Positions 1-9,411 of a DNA stretch of 64,000 bases are shown one piece after another. Each line of letters begins with the position of its first letter. The first letter of the stretch is position 1. The stretch comes from Tardiphaga robiniae (lineage in GTDB: Bacteria; Pseudomonadota; Alphaproteobacteria; Rhizobiales; Xanthobacteraceae), in the NCBI RefSeq assembly GCF_001618955.1, contig NZ_LVYV01000055.1, positions 124,001 through 188,000 on the forward strand, read 5' to 3'. The notes below the pieces were generated by a model. The model saw only the letters and a program-made list of their open reading frames with translations. It had not been told where the DNA came from and did no database searches. Both the position numbers and the translations under genes were made by a program.

Positions 1-1705
1 GCGTGCCGATCGAATTGCCCGGCGCCAGCACGCCGCCATTGATCAGCGTGTCGCCGACAAAGCCGTTGCCGCCGAGCGTACCGCCTGAATTCACCGTGGT
101 CAGCGACGACGATGCGATCGAACCGTTGACGCTGAGCGTGCCGGCATTGACCGTCGTCGTGCCGGTATAGGTGTTGATCCCGCTCAGCACGGTGTTGCCC
201 GCACCGGTCTTCACCAGTTTGCCCTGGTCGGCGCCGCTGTCGGAAATGACTCCGTCGAAGCTGTAGAAGTTCGAGCGATTGAAGATCAGCGTGCCGCCGT
301 TGGCGACATCGCCGACAATCGAACCGGTGGTGCCGCCATTGCCGATCTGCAGCGTCGAGCAGAAGCAGATCGCGGTGCCGCCGGTATAGGTGTTGGCGCC
401 GGTCAGTGTCGTGACGCCGGTGCCGTCGATCCACAGCGACATCTTCGCCGCCGCGCCATCTCTGATCACGCCGGCAAAGGTCGTGCTGCTGTTGTTGAGG
501 CCGACGACCAGAACCGCATCGGCGGCGTTGGCATTGGTCACGCTGCCGGCGCCGGCCAGCGAGCCGATGAACTGGAACGGGCTGTCGAGGGCCAGCGTGG
601 CGCCGGCCGCGATCGTATAGGCGCTGTCCGGGCTGAGCGAGCCGCTCGCGAGCAGCGTGCCGGCAAGAATATTGGTGGCGCCGGAATAAATGCTGTTGCC
701 GGTGAGCGACAGTGTGCCGGCGCCGGTCTTGTTCAATGCGCCAGGCGTCCCGCCGCTGTCCGCGATGTTGCCGGACAGTTCGAGAGTGCCGGTATCGACC
801 TGCAGGGTGCCGCCGCCAGTGCCCAAAGCAATGCTGCGCGCCGATGAAAAGCCGGCAGTCGTCTGCAGCGTGCCGCCGGTGAAGGTCAGCGCCCCCGCTG
901 CGCCGCCGAGATTGGCATCCTGCGCGACGCTAATCGTGCCGCCGGCAAAGGTCGTGCCGCCGGTGTAGGTGTTGATCCCGGACAGGATCATCGTGCCGGC
1001 GCCGGTCTTCACCAGCGAGCCGCCGGTGCCGCCGTCGGCGATGACGCCGGCGACGTTGGTGGAGAAGTTGTTGCCACCGACCGTCAACTCGTTTTGGCCC
1101 AGTCTGAAAGTGCCGCCGCCGTTGATCGAGCCGGCGCTGAGCTTGTTGTCGCCAAGGGGGCCGGTCGATCCGCCGAAATCCGTGGTACCCGCCGCGCCAT
1201 TGGTGATGGCCGCGTTGCCGGCCGTGCTGGTGTTAATGAATTGCAGTTGGAAGTTGTTGGCGATGGTGGCACTGCCGGCCGTGCTGGAGTTGGCGAAAGT
1301 CATGACGCTGTTGTTGGTGATGTCGACTGAGCCGCCGTTGACGACGATGCCGGCGCCGACGAAAAAGAGACTGCTGCCGACGGTGAAGCTGTAAGCCGAA
1401 GCACCGGCATTGAAGGTCCAGCCGCCGAGGGTCGTAGAGGCCGAAAATGACAGCGCGGCGACGCCGGACGTGCCGAAGAACGCGGTGCCGGTCGGCACCG
1501 CGGCCGGGCCCCAGTTCGCTGCCGTGTTGAAGTCGCCCGAGCCAGGCGCGCTCAGCCAGGTTGCGTCCTGCGCCGCCGCCGGCAGCGCCGCCCAAAAGGG
1601 CGCCAAGCCCAGCGCCGACGACGCCAGCAAAATGGCCCGCAACCGCCGCGCCGCGCCGAATCGATCGTTGAGACCCCGTATCGCCACCCGCTCACCCCGT
1701 TGCAT
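1..1705 (-). CDS. Autotransporter-type repeat protein, N-terminal part (cut by left edge)
   Basis: I read this frame directly from the minus strand. It opens with ATG at 1705-1703 and stays open to base 1, giving about 568 residues of an incomplete protein. The N-terminus is an Arg-rich stretch, then a hydrophobic core and an Ala-rich cleavage region ending LPAAAQ, so it is probably a Sec signal peptide. The mature part is Gly/Thr/Ser/Asn-rich with many copies of the autotransporter-associated beta-strand repeat (GTGTLTLSGxNTYxGGT type), for example LVKTGAGTMILSGINTYTGG. It should form a secreted or surface beta-helix passenger, with the barrel beyond the window. It is clearly paralogous to the next gene (same DATWL start to the mature protein and the same ELTVGGNN...GVIADGG module). 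The ATG choice rests on the signal peptide; no strong Shine-Dalgarno is seen. Confidence 0.85.
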   Translation of the reverse strand, partial: MQRGERVAIRGLNDRFGAARRLRAILLASSALGLAPFWAALPAAAQDATWLSAPGSGDFNTAANWGPAAVPTGTAFFGTSGVAALSFSASTTLGGWTFNAGASAYSFTVGSSLFFVGAGIVVNGGSVDITNNSVMTFANSSTAGSATIANNFQLQFINTSTAGNAAITNGAAGTTDFGGSTGPLGDNKLSAGSINGGGTFRLGQNELTVGGNNFSTNVAGVIADGGTGGSLVKTGAGTMILSGINTYTGGTTFAGGTISVAQDANLGGAAGALTFTGGTLQTTAGFSSARSIALGTGGGTLQVDTGTLELSGNIADSGGTPGALNKTGAGTLSLTGNSIYSGATNILAGTLLASGSLSPDSAYTIAAGATLALDSPFQFIGSLAGAGSVTNANAADAVLVVGLNNSSTTFAGVIRDGAAAKMSLWIDGTGVTTLTGANTYTGGTAICFCSTLQIGNGGTTGSIVGDVANGGTLIFNRSNFYSFDGVISDSGADQGKLVKTGAGNTVLSGINTYTGTTTVNAGTLSVNGSIASSSLTTVNSGGTLGGNGFVGDTLINGGVLAPGNSIGT

Positions 1706-1804
1706 TTCGACGCTCAAGGGCGCGGCGAAGCCGTGTATCGGAGCGGACCCTGCCACAATGGAACCGCGCCGTCCTCGCATTTTGCGCAAAGCGACGCGCG
1801 GCCC

Positions 1805-1816
1805 CCAAAAATGGTC
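1805..1816 (-). promoter_or_regulatory. Motif shared upstream of both autotransporter genes, copy 1
   Basis: The 12-mer CCAAAAATGGTC (plus-strand reading) occurs about 100 bp upstream of the first autotransporter start. It recurs at 6370-6381 upstream of the second, with partial similarity in the flanks (ACGCG before and GGTT after). It may be part of a shared promoter or operator, or a relic of the gene duplication. No function is demonstrated. Confidence 0.3.
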
Positions 1817-1918
1817 GGTTCGACAGGAGATTCCCCGGCAATGTCGCCGGAAAGTCACAACCCGTTGGCGCGTCCTTGCACGACGGCCAAGCCGACGCCA
1901 CCCATCAGGCAGACTCAA

Positions 1919-4900
1919 TCACCATGTGTAACGCACCACGCCCTTGCCGGCATAAGAGCGCGTGACATCCGAGAACTCGCCTTCAAAGGTCGCGGCGAGC
2001 GAGATGCCGCTGATGAAGGACATCTCGGCCGAGGCCGTGGTGAGCGCGGCGTCATGCGCCGCCGCTGCGCCATTGACGACGAAGCTGGCGCCGGGCAGCG
2101 ACATGAACGTCGCCGATGCGGCGCGGTCGGTGTTGAAATCATGCGCCCATGCTGCACGGCCGCGCAGCGTCAGCAGCGCATCGCCGACCGCGTAGGATTT
2201 GTCGGTGCGCAGGCCGAGTTCGCTGCGGGTGTCGTTCACGGTCTTGGATGTGTAGCTGAGCGCGAAGGCGTTGCTGCCGGCGACAGCGGTTTCCGCATAG
2301 GCCGGCAACATGACGGCGGTGAACTGCACGGCAGCATAAGGCGTGAGACCGAGGCCGCCCTGCCATGACGTGACGGTGCGATTGCCGACTTCAAAACGTC
2401 CCGAAAACGTATTGGGGCTGAAACGCGCCTGCAACTGATCCGTCATCACGCTGCGGTTGGTGGTGACGTCCTGCCAGCCGTAAGCCAAGGCGCCGGACAG
2501 ATAGGTCGAGCCGATGCTGTGGCGCGCGAAGCCGCCGATCTGGAACAGGTCGGAGCGACCGGAGCCGCCGCCGGTCACGCTGAAGCTGGTGCCGCCGCCG
2601 GCCATCGCGAAACCGGCGACGGTCGTCGGCGACAGCAGCACATCGGCGCCGACAGCGGTGCCGCCGATGCTGCTGTTCGATGTGTTCGATCCGGTCGCCG
2701 CATTGCCATCGGTGGTCTGCGACCCGCCGAAACCCGACGCCCACACGCTCCAGCGCGCCTCGAAGGACGGTGCCATTGGCGGTGCCTTGGTGAACATCGC
2801 GAAAGCGTCATGGGGCTTGCGCGCATCCGCGTATCCCATCGCGCCCGGCGCGTCGAAACCCCTGCCCGCACTGAACGGATCGGTCATCATGCCCATGAAC
2901 TGCGTCATGGCATTGAACGTCGTCTGCTGCGATCCCGTGGCGGTCTCGCCCGCGACCTGGGTCAGGCCCGCTGCTGTGAGCCCGCCATAGACCAACGGAA
3001 TGCCGCCATTGCGGTCAAAGTAATTGACCAACGCCTGGCCGGCGCCCGACTGGTTGCCACTCAGGCCGGTGTTCGGCGGGGCGATAAAAATCAGCTCGAG
3101 GTCGAGATACACGTTGCTGGTGTCATAGCGCAGGCTGGTCTTGACGCCCGACGGCAGGTCGCTGTTGACCAGCGTGTTGAAGGTCGAGCCGCCCAGACCG
3201 CCGGCGGCATGCAGGATCGTATATTGTTTGGCGACATACTTGCCGGACGCAAAGCTCGCGCTCACTTTGGCGCCGCCGAGATTGGCAGTGCCGGTGACAT
3301 TGGTGCGGTCGGAGCCAGTGGTGGAGACCTCAACCATATAGGTCGCGGCCGATGACAGCGCGAGATTGCCTTGCACCGTCAGCTGCCCGATCGAATTGCC
3401 GGGCGACAGCGTGCCGCCATTGAAGATGGTGTTGCCGACGGTGCCATTGCCGCCGAGCGTGCCTCCGGCATTGACGGTGACAGCGGAGTTGAGGATCGAG
3501 CCATTGATGCTGAGCGTGCCCCCGTTGACGGCCGTCGCGCCGCTATAGGTGTTGATCTCCGCGAGATCGACGCGGCCGCTGCCGCTCTTGGTCAGGCCGC
3601 CACTGCCGGCCAGCGCGGCGTTGAGCGTTCCGTTCTGCAGGTCGAAATCGGCCGACGACGCCAGCGTGCCGTTGACGATGGCACCGCTGTTCAGCACGAC
3701 GCCACCGTTCTGCGTCTGCGTGGTGCCACCGAGATCGAGCGTGCCGCCAGCCACCGCGGTTTTGCCACCGCTGGCGCCGAGCGAGCCGGCGCCGGCGATC
3801 TGCAGCGTGCCGGCATTGACGAAAGTGCCACCGGAATAGCTGTTGATTCCGTTTAGCGTCATGGTGCCGGTGCCGGTCTTGACCAGCGAGCCGGCCGTAC
3901 CGCCGCCGAGGCCGCCATCGGCAATGACCCCGCTGACCGTGGTCGAGAGATTGTTGCCGCCGACCGTCAGTTCGTTGTTGCCAAGCCTGAATGTGCCGCC
4001 ACCGGCGAGCGAGCCGGCGCTGAGCCGGTTGTTGCCCAACAGCCCGGTCGATTGGCTGAAATCCGTACTGCCCGCAGCGCCGTTGGCGATGGCGGCATTG
4101 CCGGCGGTGCTGTTGTCGATGAATGCCAGGGCAGCGTTGTTGGCGATGGTTGCGCTGCCGGCCGTAGCCGTCTGGTTGAAGGTCAACGTCGTGTTGTTGG
4201 TGATGAAGGCGCTGCCGGCCGTGGCGGAGTTATAGAACGCGATGCTGCCGAGGCCGCTGGATGTGATGGTCGCGGTGCCGGCCGAACTGCTGGCGTAGAA
4301 ACCGAGACGGCCAGCGTTGCTGCCGATGGTGGCGCCGCCGGCCGTGCTGGTGTCAAAGAAATTCAGGTTGCCGCTGCTGGTGATATGGGCGCTGCCTGCC
4401 GTGCTGGCTTCAGCGAAAGTCGTAGTTGTTGAGCTGCCCAGGGTAATGATGGCGCTCCCGGCCGCGCTCGTGCCACCGAAATAAAGGCTAGCGGTCCCGG
4501 TGTTGGTGATAGTGGCGCCGGCGGCCGTGCTGCTGTCGAGGAAACTCACGCCGCCGGCGCTGGCGTTGATGATGGCGTGACCGGCCGAACCGGTCTCGAA
4601 GAAGCTCACAATCCCACCGGTGCTGGTGATGGAAGCGCTTCCGGCCGTGGACGTGTCGCGGAAATTCATGAGGTTGCTATTGTCGATGTTGGCGCTGCCG
4701 GCCGTGCTGGTGCCGTAGAAGTCAAGGGTGCCGGTGTTGGTGACGGTCGCAGTGCCGGCGCTCGTGCTGTTCCGGAACCTTGCTAATCCATTGTTCGCAA
4801 TGCTGGTGATGCCGCTGGTGTCGGCCTTGACCACCTCGAACGTCGCGGAATTCACCACGGCGTTGACGATCTTGCCGGTGCCGCTGCCGTCGCCGAGTTG

Positions 4901-6166
4901 GAGCACGCCATTGTTGATGGTGGTGCCGCCGCTATAGGTGTTGGTGCCCGACAGTGTCAGCGTGCCGGTGCCGGTCTTGACTAGGGCGGCCCCGGTGCCG
5001 CCGCTAAAGCCGCCATCGGCAATGACCCCGCTGACCGTGGTCGAGAGGTCGTTGCCGCCGACGGTGAGTGTTTTCGAGCCGAGATTGAACCGGCCCCCGC
5101 CTTCAAACGAGCCGGCGGTGGTTCCGCCGGACGTCAGCGGCGAAAAGTCGACCACACCGCCCAACCCGGCGATCAGCCGCGCCGTGCCACCGCTGCTGGT
5201 ATCAACGAAGAATGTCCTGCCGGCGCTGTTGGTGGTGATCGACGCATTGCCGGCCGAGCTGTTGACCGAGAACGCCAGGGTGCCGCTGTTGGTGATCGTG
5301 GCACTGGCGGCCGTGGCTGTGTCCTTGAACTGCAGGTTGGACGTGTTGGTGATGGCAGCGTTTGCCGCGGTGCTGGTGTTAAGGAACTGCAGCAAGCTGC
5401 TGGTGGTGATCGACGCATTGCCGGCGCTGCCGCTACCGTAGAAGTTCAGGGTGGCGAGGTTGGTAATGACGGCATTGCCCGCCGTGCTGGTGTCGCCGAA
5501 ATACAGCCCACCGAGACCGCTGGTGGTGATCGCAGCGTTCGCGGCGGTGCTGCTGCCGGAGAAAATCACATTACCGATGTTGGTGATGACAGCGCTTGCA
5601 GCCGAACTGGAATTGTTGAATTGCAGGCTGCCGCTGTTGGTGATGGTGGCGCTGCCGGCCGTGCTAGTGTCGTTGAAATTCGTGTTGCTGTTGTTGGTGA
5701 AGCTGCCGCTGCCGGCTGTACTGGCATCCATGAAATACTGGTTCGCGTTATTGATGACGCTCGCCCCGCCGGCTGTGCTCGCGCCGTAGAAGTGCAGGTA
5801 GCCAGTGTTGGTGAGGACAGCACTGCCGCCATCGACAATGATCCCGGCGCCGTAGAACCGCAGAGCTAGATTGCCGGCGATTGTGAAGCTGTAGGCCGAC
5901 GCGCCTGCATTGAACGTCCAGCCGTTGACGTCGGTGAAGGTTGGCGAGAAGAACAGGCTGGTGGTGTCCGACGTTCCAAAGAAGGCGGTGCCGGTCGGTA
6001 CCAGGCCGCCGCTCCAGTTGGCGTTGGTGCTGTAGTCGCTGCTGCCGGGACTGCCGAGCCAGGTGGCGTCCTGCGCCGCCGCCGGCAGGACGGCGAAACC
6101 CAGCGCCGACGACGCAAGCCAGATCAGGCGGCGCGATCGCGGCGGCCGCATCCAATGTGTCTGCAT
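1919..6166 (-). CDS. Autotransporter with C-terminal beta-barrel, about 1415 aa
   Basis: This is a surface-exposed or secreted passenger anchored by its own outer-membrane barrel (type Va-like). From ATG 6166 the protein starts MQTHWMRPPRSRRLIW followed by a hydrophobic core and an AAAQ cleavage region. A longer frame to 6220 exists but puts 18 polar residues before the signal peptide. The passenger has two blocks of roughly 19-20-residue repeats of the form F-x-x-TSTAGSAxITNxGxLxF (encoded near 5190-5830 and 4060-4800). Each block is followed by a Gly-rich ELTVGGNNLSTTVSGVIADG module and PATR-type repeats. The last ~280 residues are an autotransporter barrel ending in YTW, the terminal-aromatic signature of outer-membrane proteins. 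It lies 213 bp upstream (5' side) of its paralogue, so the pair may have arisen by tandem duplication. The passenger's ligand is unknown. Confidence 0.9.
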   Translation of the reverse strand: MQTHWMRPPRSRRLIWLASSALGFAVLPAAAQDATWLGSPGSSDYSTNANWSGGLVPTGTAFFGTSDTTSLFFSPTFTDVNGWTFNAGASAYSFTIAGNLALRFYGAGIIVDGGSAVLTNTGYLHFYGASTAGGASVINNANQYFMDASTAGSGSFTNNSNTNFNDTSTAGSATITNSGSLQFNNSSSAASAVITNIGNVIFSGSSTAANAAITTSGLGGLYFGDTSTAGNAVITNLATLNFYGSGSAGNASITTSSLLQFLNTSTAANAAITNTSNLQFKDTATAASATITNSGTLAFSVNSSAGNASITTNSAGRTFFVDTSSGGTARLIAGLGGVVDFSPLTSGGTTAGSFEGGGRFNLGSKTLTVGGNDLSTTVSGVIADGGFSGGTGAALVKTGTGTLTLSGTNTYSGGTTINNGVLQLGDGSGTGKIVNAVVNSATFEVVKADTSGITSIANNGLARFRNSTSAGTATVTNTGTLDFYGTSTAGSANIDNSNLMNFRDTSTAGSASITSTGGIVSFFETGSAGHAIINASAGGVSFLDSSTAAGATITNTGTASLYFGGTSAAGSAIITLGSSTTTTFAEASTAGSAHITSSGNLNFFDTSTAGGATIGSNAGRLGFYASSSAGTATITSSGLGSIAFYNSATAGSAFITNNTTLTFNQTATAGSATIANNAALAFIDNSTAGNAAIANGAAGSTDFSQSTGLLGNNRLSAGSLAGGGTFRLGNNELTVGGNNLSTTVSGVIADGGLGGGTAGSLVKTGTGTMTLNGINSYSGGTFVNAGTLQIAGAGSLGASGGKTAVAGGTLDLGGTTQTQNGGVVLNSGAIVNGTLASSADFDLQNGTLNAALAGSGGLTKSGSGRVDLAEINTYSGATAVNGGTLSINGSILNSAVTVNAGGTLGGNGTVGNTIFNGGTLSPGNSIGQLTVQGNLALSSAATYMVEVSTTGSDRTNVTGTANLGGAKVSASFASGKYVAKQYTILHAAGGLGGSTFNTLVNSDLPSGVKTSLRYDTSNVYLDLELIFIAPPNTGLSGNQSGAGQALVNYFDRNGGIPLVYGGLTAAGLTQVAGETATGSQQTTFNAMTQFMGMMTDPFSAGRGFDAPGAMGYADARKPHDAFAMFTKAPPMAPSFEARWSVWASGFGGSQTTDGNAATGSNTSNSSIGGTAVGADVLLSPTTVAGFAMAGGGTSFSVTGGGSGRSDLFQIGGFARHSIGSTYLSGALAYGWQDVTTNRSVMTDQLQARFSPNTFSGRFEVGNRTVTSWQGGLGLTPYAAVQFTAVMLPAYAETAVAGSNAFALSYTSKTVNDTRSELGLRTDKSYAVGDALLTLRGRAAWAHDFNTDRAASATFMSLPGASFVVNGAAAAHDAALTTASAEMSFISGISLAATFEGEFSDVTRSYAGKGVVRYTW

Positions 6167-6475
6167 GACCCTATCCGACATCGCGAAGCGTCCCCTTGCC
6201 GTCATGGCTGCGCGTGACATCCGGGACCGCGCTGCTGGGCGAGGCCGTCATCCGCCGCGGCGACATGCGGTGTGCTGTCCCGGCGACGGAATCCCGTCGC
6301 CGGTGTGTCCGGTGATAGAGACCCGCTCGGCCGCGGGACAGGTCGAAAGCCGTATCGAACACGCGACCACCAAAAATGGTCAGGTTGCCGCACAGGCGGT
6401 CGCAAGCTGTCGAACGCGCAGCGGCGCGTGCGCAATGCGCAATCTCCATTTTGATCGGTGGTGCGGACAGCGCCG
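6167..6475. other. Intergenic region, no gene supported
   Basis: This is 309 bp between the autotransporter start and the stop of the upstream minus-strand gene. Open frames exist on both strands but have no recognisable domains, poor initiation sites and run into neighbouring genes. It should hold the promoter of the autotransporter. The only pattern noted is the CCAAAAATGGTC motif at 6370-6381. Confidence 0.5.
6370..6381 (-). promoter_or_regulatory. Motif shared upstream of both autotransporter genes, copy 2
   Basis: This is an exact 12-base match to the element at 1805-1816, about 200 bp upstream of the second autotransporter's start. The distance to the start differs from copy 1, which weakens a simple core-promoter reading and fits an operator or a duplication remnant better. 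Confidence 0.3.
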
Positions 6476-7474
6476 TCATGCCGGCGGCTCTGCGTGCATC
6501 GGCGATGGATCGTCTGCACAGGCAGCGGCAAAAGCGGCATCGACGATCGCCAGCTTCACCGCCTGCGCCGCGTGATAGTCGCGCCAGAACGCCTGCGAGA
6601 CCCACATCGCGGATTTGCCGCGCGTGCCGCTCCAGCCGAGACTGCCCATTGCCTCCGCGGCTGCGAATTTGCGGCCGAGCTGGGTGCGCGACAGGTTGAG
6701 CCCCTGCGCGAGCGCGGACACCGAGGTCACGTCAGTGCGGATGCGCGCATCATCCGCCGGCTCCGCGCAGCCGGCGATCAGGCGATCCATCACCACGCCG
6801 CCGTCATCAACCCAGGTGAACAGTGCGAAGGTCCCGTCCGGCTGGCGGATGGAGTGCGACGCCAGCAGGCCATCGGCGATCGCCGGGTGGATCACGCCGA
6901 GCAGTGACGGCCTGCGATCCAGCGCCACTGCGCGTGCGCCGCCGTCGAAACCGTCCAGCGTGACGAGATGCGCTGCCAGCCAGTACAGCAGCATCGACAG
7001 CGTCGCCGACGCGGGTTCGAACGGACGTTGCCGCCGGCCCGCGCTGTCGGCGACATAGCGGACCACGCCATATTTCAGCATTTCATTGACAAAGGCCGCC
7101 GCGGTGTTGCGGCTGGCGACACCGTGGCTCAGTACCGCCGCGATGAAGCGCTCCGCCAGCACGCCGCTGCCGGGTTGCGCCAAGTCGTTGCGAAAGTACT
7201 GCGCGAGCCCGGCCTGCGACATCAGCCAGCGCTGCTGGGTCGCAAAGGGCGCCGTCGCGCGAGGGCTGGCCTGGTGCAAAGCCAGCAGCGCCTGCGCCTG
7301 CCGGCGGATGCCCGCGCCCAGCGCCGGATGGGCCAGGATCCGGTCCGCTGTGAACGGCCCCGCACAGATCGTCCCGTCGCACGACGGCAGGGTCGGACGT
7401 GCCGACGCCACCACGCGCAGCGCGAAATCTGGATCCGTCTGGTTCAGTGCGATCTCGGAAGGCGGATTCATCAT
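6476..7474 (-). CDS. Hypothetical protein with putative helix-turn-helix, 332 aa
   Basis: I do not recognise the family. The protein is 332 residues, soluble-looking, without signal peptide or membrane segments. Near residues 290-310 the stretch VSALAQGLNLSRTQLGRKF has the spacing of a helix-turn-helix. A central SRNTAAAFVNEMLKYGVVRY resembles a winged-helix recognition helix plus wing. A DNA-binding regulator is therefore plausible but unproven. It is divergent from the CadC-like gene at 7584 with a ~110 bp shared promoter region, and lies upstream of the autotransporters on the same strand, so it could control either. The start is ATG 7474, followed at once by a second ATG. Confidence 0.6.
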   Translation of the reverse strand: MMNPPSEIALNQTDPDFALRVVASARPTLPSCDGTICAGPFTADRILAHPALGAGIRRQAQALLALHQASPRATAPFATQQRWLMSQAGLAQYFRNDLAQPGSGVLAERFIAAVLSHGVASRNTAAAFVNEMLKYGVVRYVADSAGRRQRPFEPASATLSMLLYWLAAHLVTLDGFDGGARAVALDRRPSLLGVIHPAIADGLLASHSIRQPDGTFALFTWVDDGGVVMDRLIAGCAEPADDARIRTDVTSVSALAQGLNLSRTQLGRKFAAAEAMGSLGWSGTRGKSAMWVSQAFWRDYHAAQAVKLAIVDAAFAAACADDPSPMHAEPPA

Positions 7475-7583
7475 GGCCGGACGCTACCGGGTCGCACCGG
7501 AAGCGTCCTGATGCCGGGCCGTTACATTCTGACGTTTCTCTGATATTTGGCTGATAGCGCCATTTTGCGCCGATTTGTCTGGT

Positions 7584-9299
7584 ATGGCCGCAGCATCGAA
7601 CGACCCAAAAACGTCTGAGGATCACGTGCTGCGTTTTTCCGGCTTTGAACTGGATCGGCAGCGCGCCGAACTGCGCGGCGCCGACGGCGTAGCCATCAAG
7701 CTCCGGCCCAAGACCATCACCATGCTGATTCTGTTCGCGACCCGTTCCGGGCGCGTGCTGAGCAAGCAGGAATTGATGGATGCGGTCTGGCCGAACGTGC
7801 ATGTCGGCGACGACAGCCTGTTTCAGTGCATCCGGGAGCTCCGGACCGCCCTCGGCGACGACCGCCGCCAGATCATCAAGCTGGTGCAAGGCCGCGGCTA
7901 TCTGTTCGACGCCGAGGTCACCCAGATGCCGGTCGCGCCGGCGTCCGCCACCGTCCAACACGACCCGGACCAGCCGTCCACTCCGGCGCTGCCCACGCCA
8001 CCAGTGCGCCGCATCGGCCGGCGCGCCGTTTGGGCGCTGGCCGCCGCGGCGGTTCTCGTCATGGGGCTGGCGTTAGTGACCGCCATGGTCGCCCCGGGAC
8101 TGGTCACCGGACGCGGACCGATCACCCTGGCGGTGATGCCGATCACCGCGGCCGAGAGCGACCTCGCCGCGATGGCGCGTGATGTCACGACGCGTCTCGG
8201 CGATGGGCTCGCGAAAATCGACAATGTCCACGTCGCCACGCCGCAGGTGGCAGCGCAGGATGCCCGCACGATCAAGGCGGACTTCGTCGTCTCCGGCGAA
8301 CTCCTGAAGCGTGACGGCGCATGGGAGCTGCGTGCGCGCATGACCCGGACGGCGACCGGCAATATCGTCTGGACCGTGCCGGTCTCACTCGCGATCGACG
8401 ACAGCGACGTTCTGTTGCAGCAGTCGCGATTGGCCGCAGGCGTCGGTCATCCGCTCGCCTTGCGCATCAATGCGTTGCTCCATGCGGAGCAGAAACCCGC
8501 CAGTGATCAATCCACATCCGGCAGCGCCGGAGTGGTGATCGAGCAGGCCATGGCGTCCATCACGCAGACGTCGCAAGAGCGCTTCGCCGCATCGCAGACC
8601 ATGCTCGACAAGGCGCTCACCGACGATCCCGGCAATGTCGATCTCGCCATCGCCCTCGCCGCGTTGCAGCTCCGCGGCGTGCAGATGGTCTGGTACAGTG
8701 CCGCGGACAGCGCGGCCGCAGAGCGCAAGGCGCGCGCCATCCTCGAGCGCGGCCTGAAACTGAAGCCGGATTATCTGCCGGTGCTCGAAGCCTATTGCCG
8801 CTTTCTCAACGCCACCAACGAATTCGTCGAGAGCCTGGTGGCCTGCGCCCGCACACTGAGCTTCGATCCCTGGAACGGCGTGGCGCTGTATCACATCGGC
8901 CTCACCCAGCTTCAGCTCGGACGCTTTGAAGAAGCCCTCGTGATGTTCAAGCAGGCGGATCGCTTCGACACCCCGCGGGTGTCGCGCTGGACATGGCAGC
9001 TCGGCGCGGGAATGAGCTATCTGTTCATGGGTCGCGCCGAGGACGCGTTGCCCTGGCTGCAAAGCTCGATCGCCATCACGCCGGCGTCGGGACGCCCGTA
9101 TATGCTACTGTCTGCCGCCTATCAGCAACTGGGTCGTCATGACGAAGCGAAGGCCGCCATGGACAAGGCCCTCGCACTGCGGCCCGGATCGAACCTCAAC
9201 AACATCGCTCCCCCGCCGAAGAATGCCAACACAGCCTTTCTGGCGGCGCTGGGAACGATCGGGCGGGCCAATGTGGCAGCCGGATTGCCGGAACGCTGA
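7584..9299 (+). CDS. CadC/ToxR-like membrane-anchored transcriptional regulator with TPRs
   Basis: The N-terminal ~100 residues are an OmpR/PhoB-type winged helix, recognisable from LRPKTITMLILFATRSGRVL, the MDAVWPNVHVGDDSL recognition helix and the VQGRGYLFDA wing. A Pro-rich linker leads to one hydrophobic segment (about residues 147-170). A periplasmic TolB-like segment follows, and from about residue 320 TPR-like helices including FEEALVMFKQADRF and ALPWLQSSIAITPASGRPYM. This is the layout of CadC-type regulators that sense a periplasmic signal and bind DNA from the membrane. I chose ATG 7584; an in-frame TTG at 7575 is the alternative. Neither target nor signal can be read from the sequence; the autotransporters and the divergent gene are the nearest candidates. 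Confidence 0.85.
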   Translation: MAAASNDPKTSEDHVLRFSGFELDRQRAELRGADGVAIKLRPKTITMLILFATRSGRVLSKQELMDAVWPNVHVGDDSLFQCIRELRTALGDDRRQIIKLVQGRGYLFDAEVTQMPVAPASATVQHDPDQPSTPALPTPPVRRIGRRAVWALAAAAVLVMGLALVTAMVAPGLVTGRGPITLAVMPITAAESDLAAMARDVTTRLGDGLAKIDNVHVATPQVAAQDARTIKADFVVSGELLKRDGAWELRARMTRTATGNIVWTVPVSLAIDDSDVLLQQSRLAAGVGHPLALRINALLHAEQKPASDQSTSGSAGVVIEQAMASITQTSQERFAASQTMLDKALTDDPGNVDLAIALAALQLRGVQMVWYSAADSAAAERKARAILERGLKLKPDYLPVLEAYCRFLNATNEFVESLVACARTLSFDPWNGVALYHIGLTQLQLGRFEEALVMFKQADRFDTPRVSRWTWQLGAGMSYLFMGRAEDALPWLQSSIAITPASGRPYMLLSAAYQQLGRHDEAKAAMDKALALRPGSNLNNIAPPPKNANTAFLAALGTIGRANVAAGLPER

Positions 9300-9304
9300 G
9301 GCCG

Positions 9305-9319
9305 CCCAGCCACGCTGGG
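9305..9319 (+). terminator. Possible weak terminator after the CadC-like gene
   Basis: A 6-bp stem CCCAGC/GCTGGG with a 3-base loop begins 6 bp after the stop codon and is followed by the T-rich TAATATTT. The stem is short and the T-run is broken, so this is tentative. Confidence 0.35.
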
Positions 9320-9411
9320 TAATATTTGACCATTGATTTGCCTTCAATTGTCGGCAAAACCCGTCGCAGATCTGCTATATTCCGCAGACCGCCTCAAATG
9401 ATGTTGCCGCC

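Noticed and set aside
4050-5830. Regular ~57-60 bp repeats resembling a CRISPR or minisatellite
   Set aside because: They are in frame, encode degenerate STAGSAxITN protein repeats, have no conserved repeat/unique spacer structure, and belong to the autotransporter passenger.
6063-6605. 170-aa plus-strand and 144-aa minus-strand frames upstream of the autotransporter
   Set aside because: No homology-like motifs or ribosome sites, they overlap both neighbouring genes, and the region is better explained as promoter DNA.
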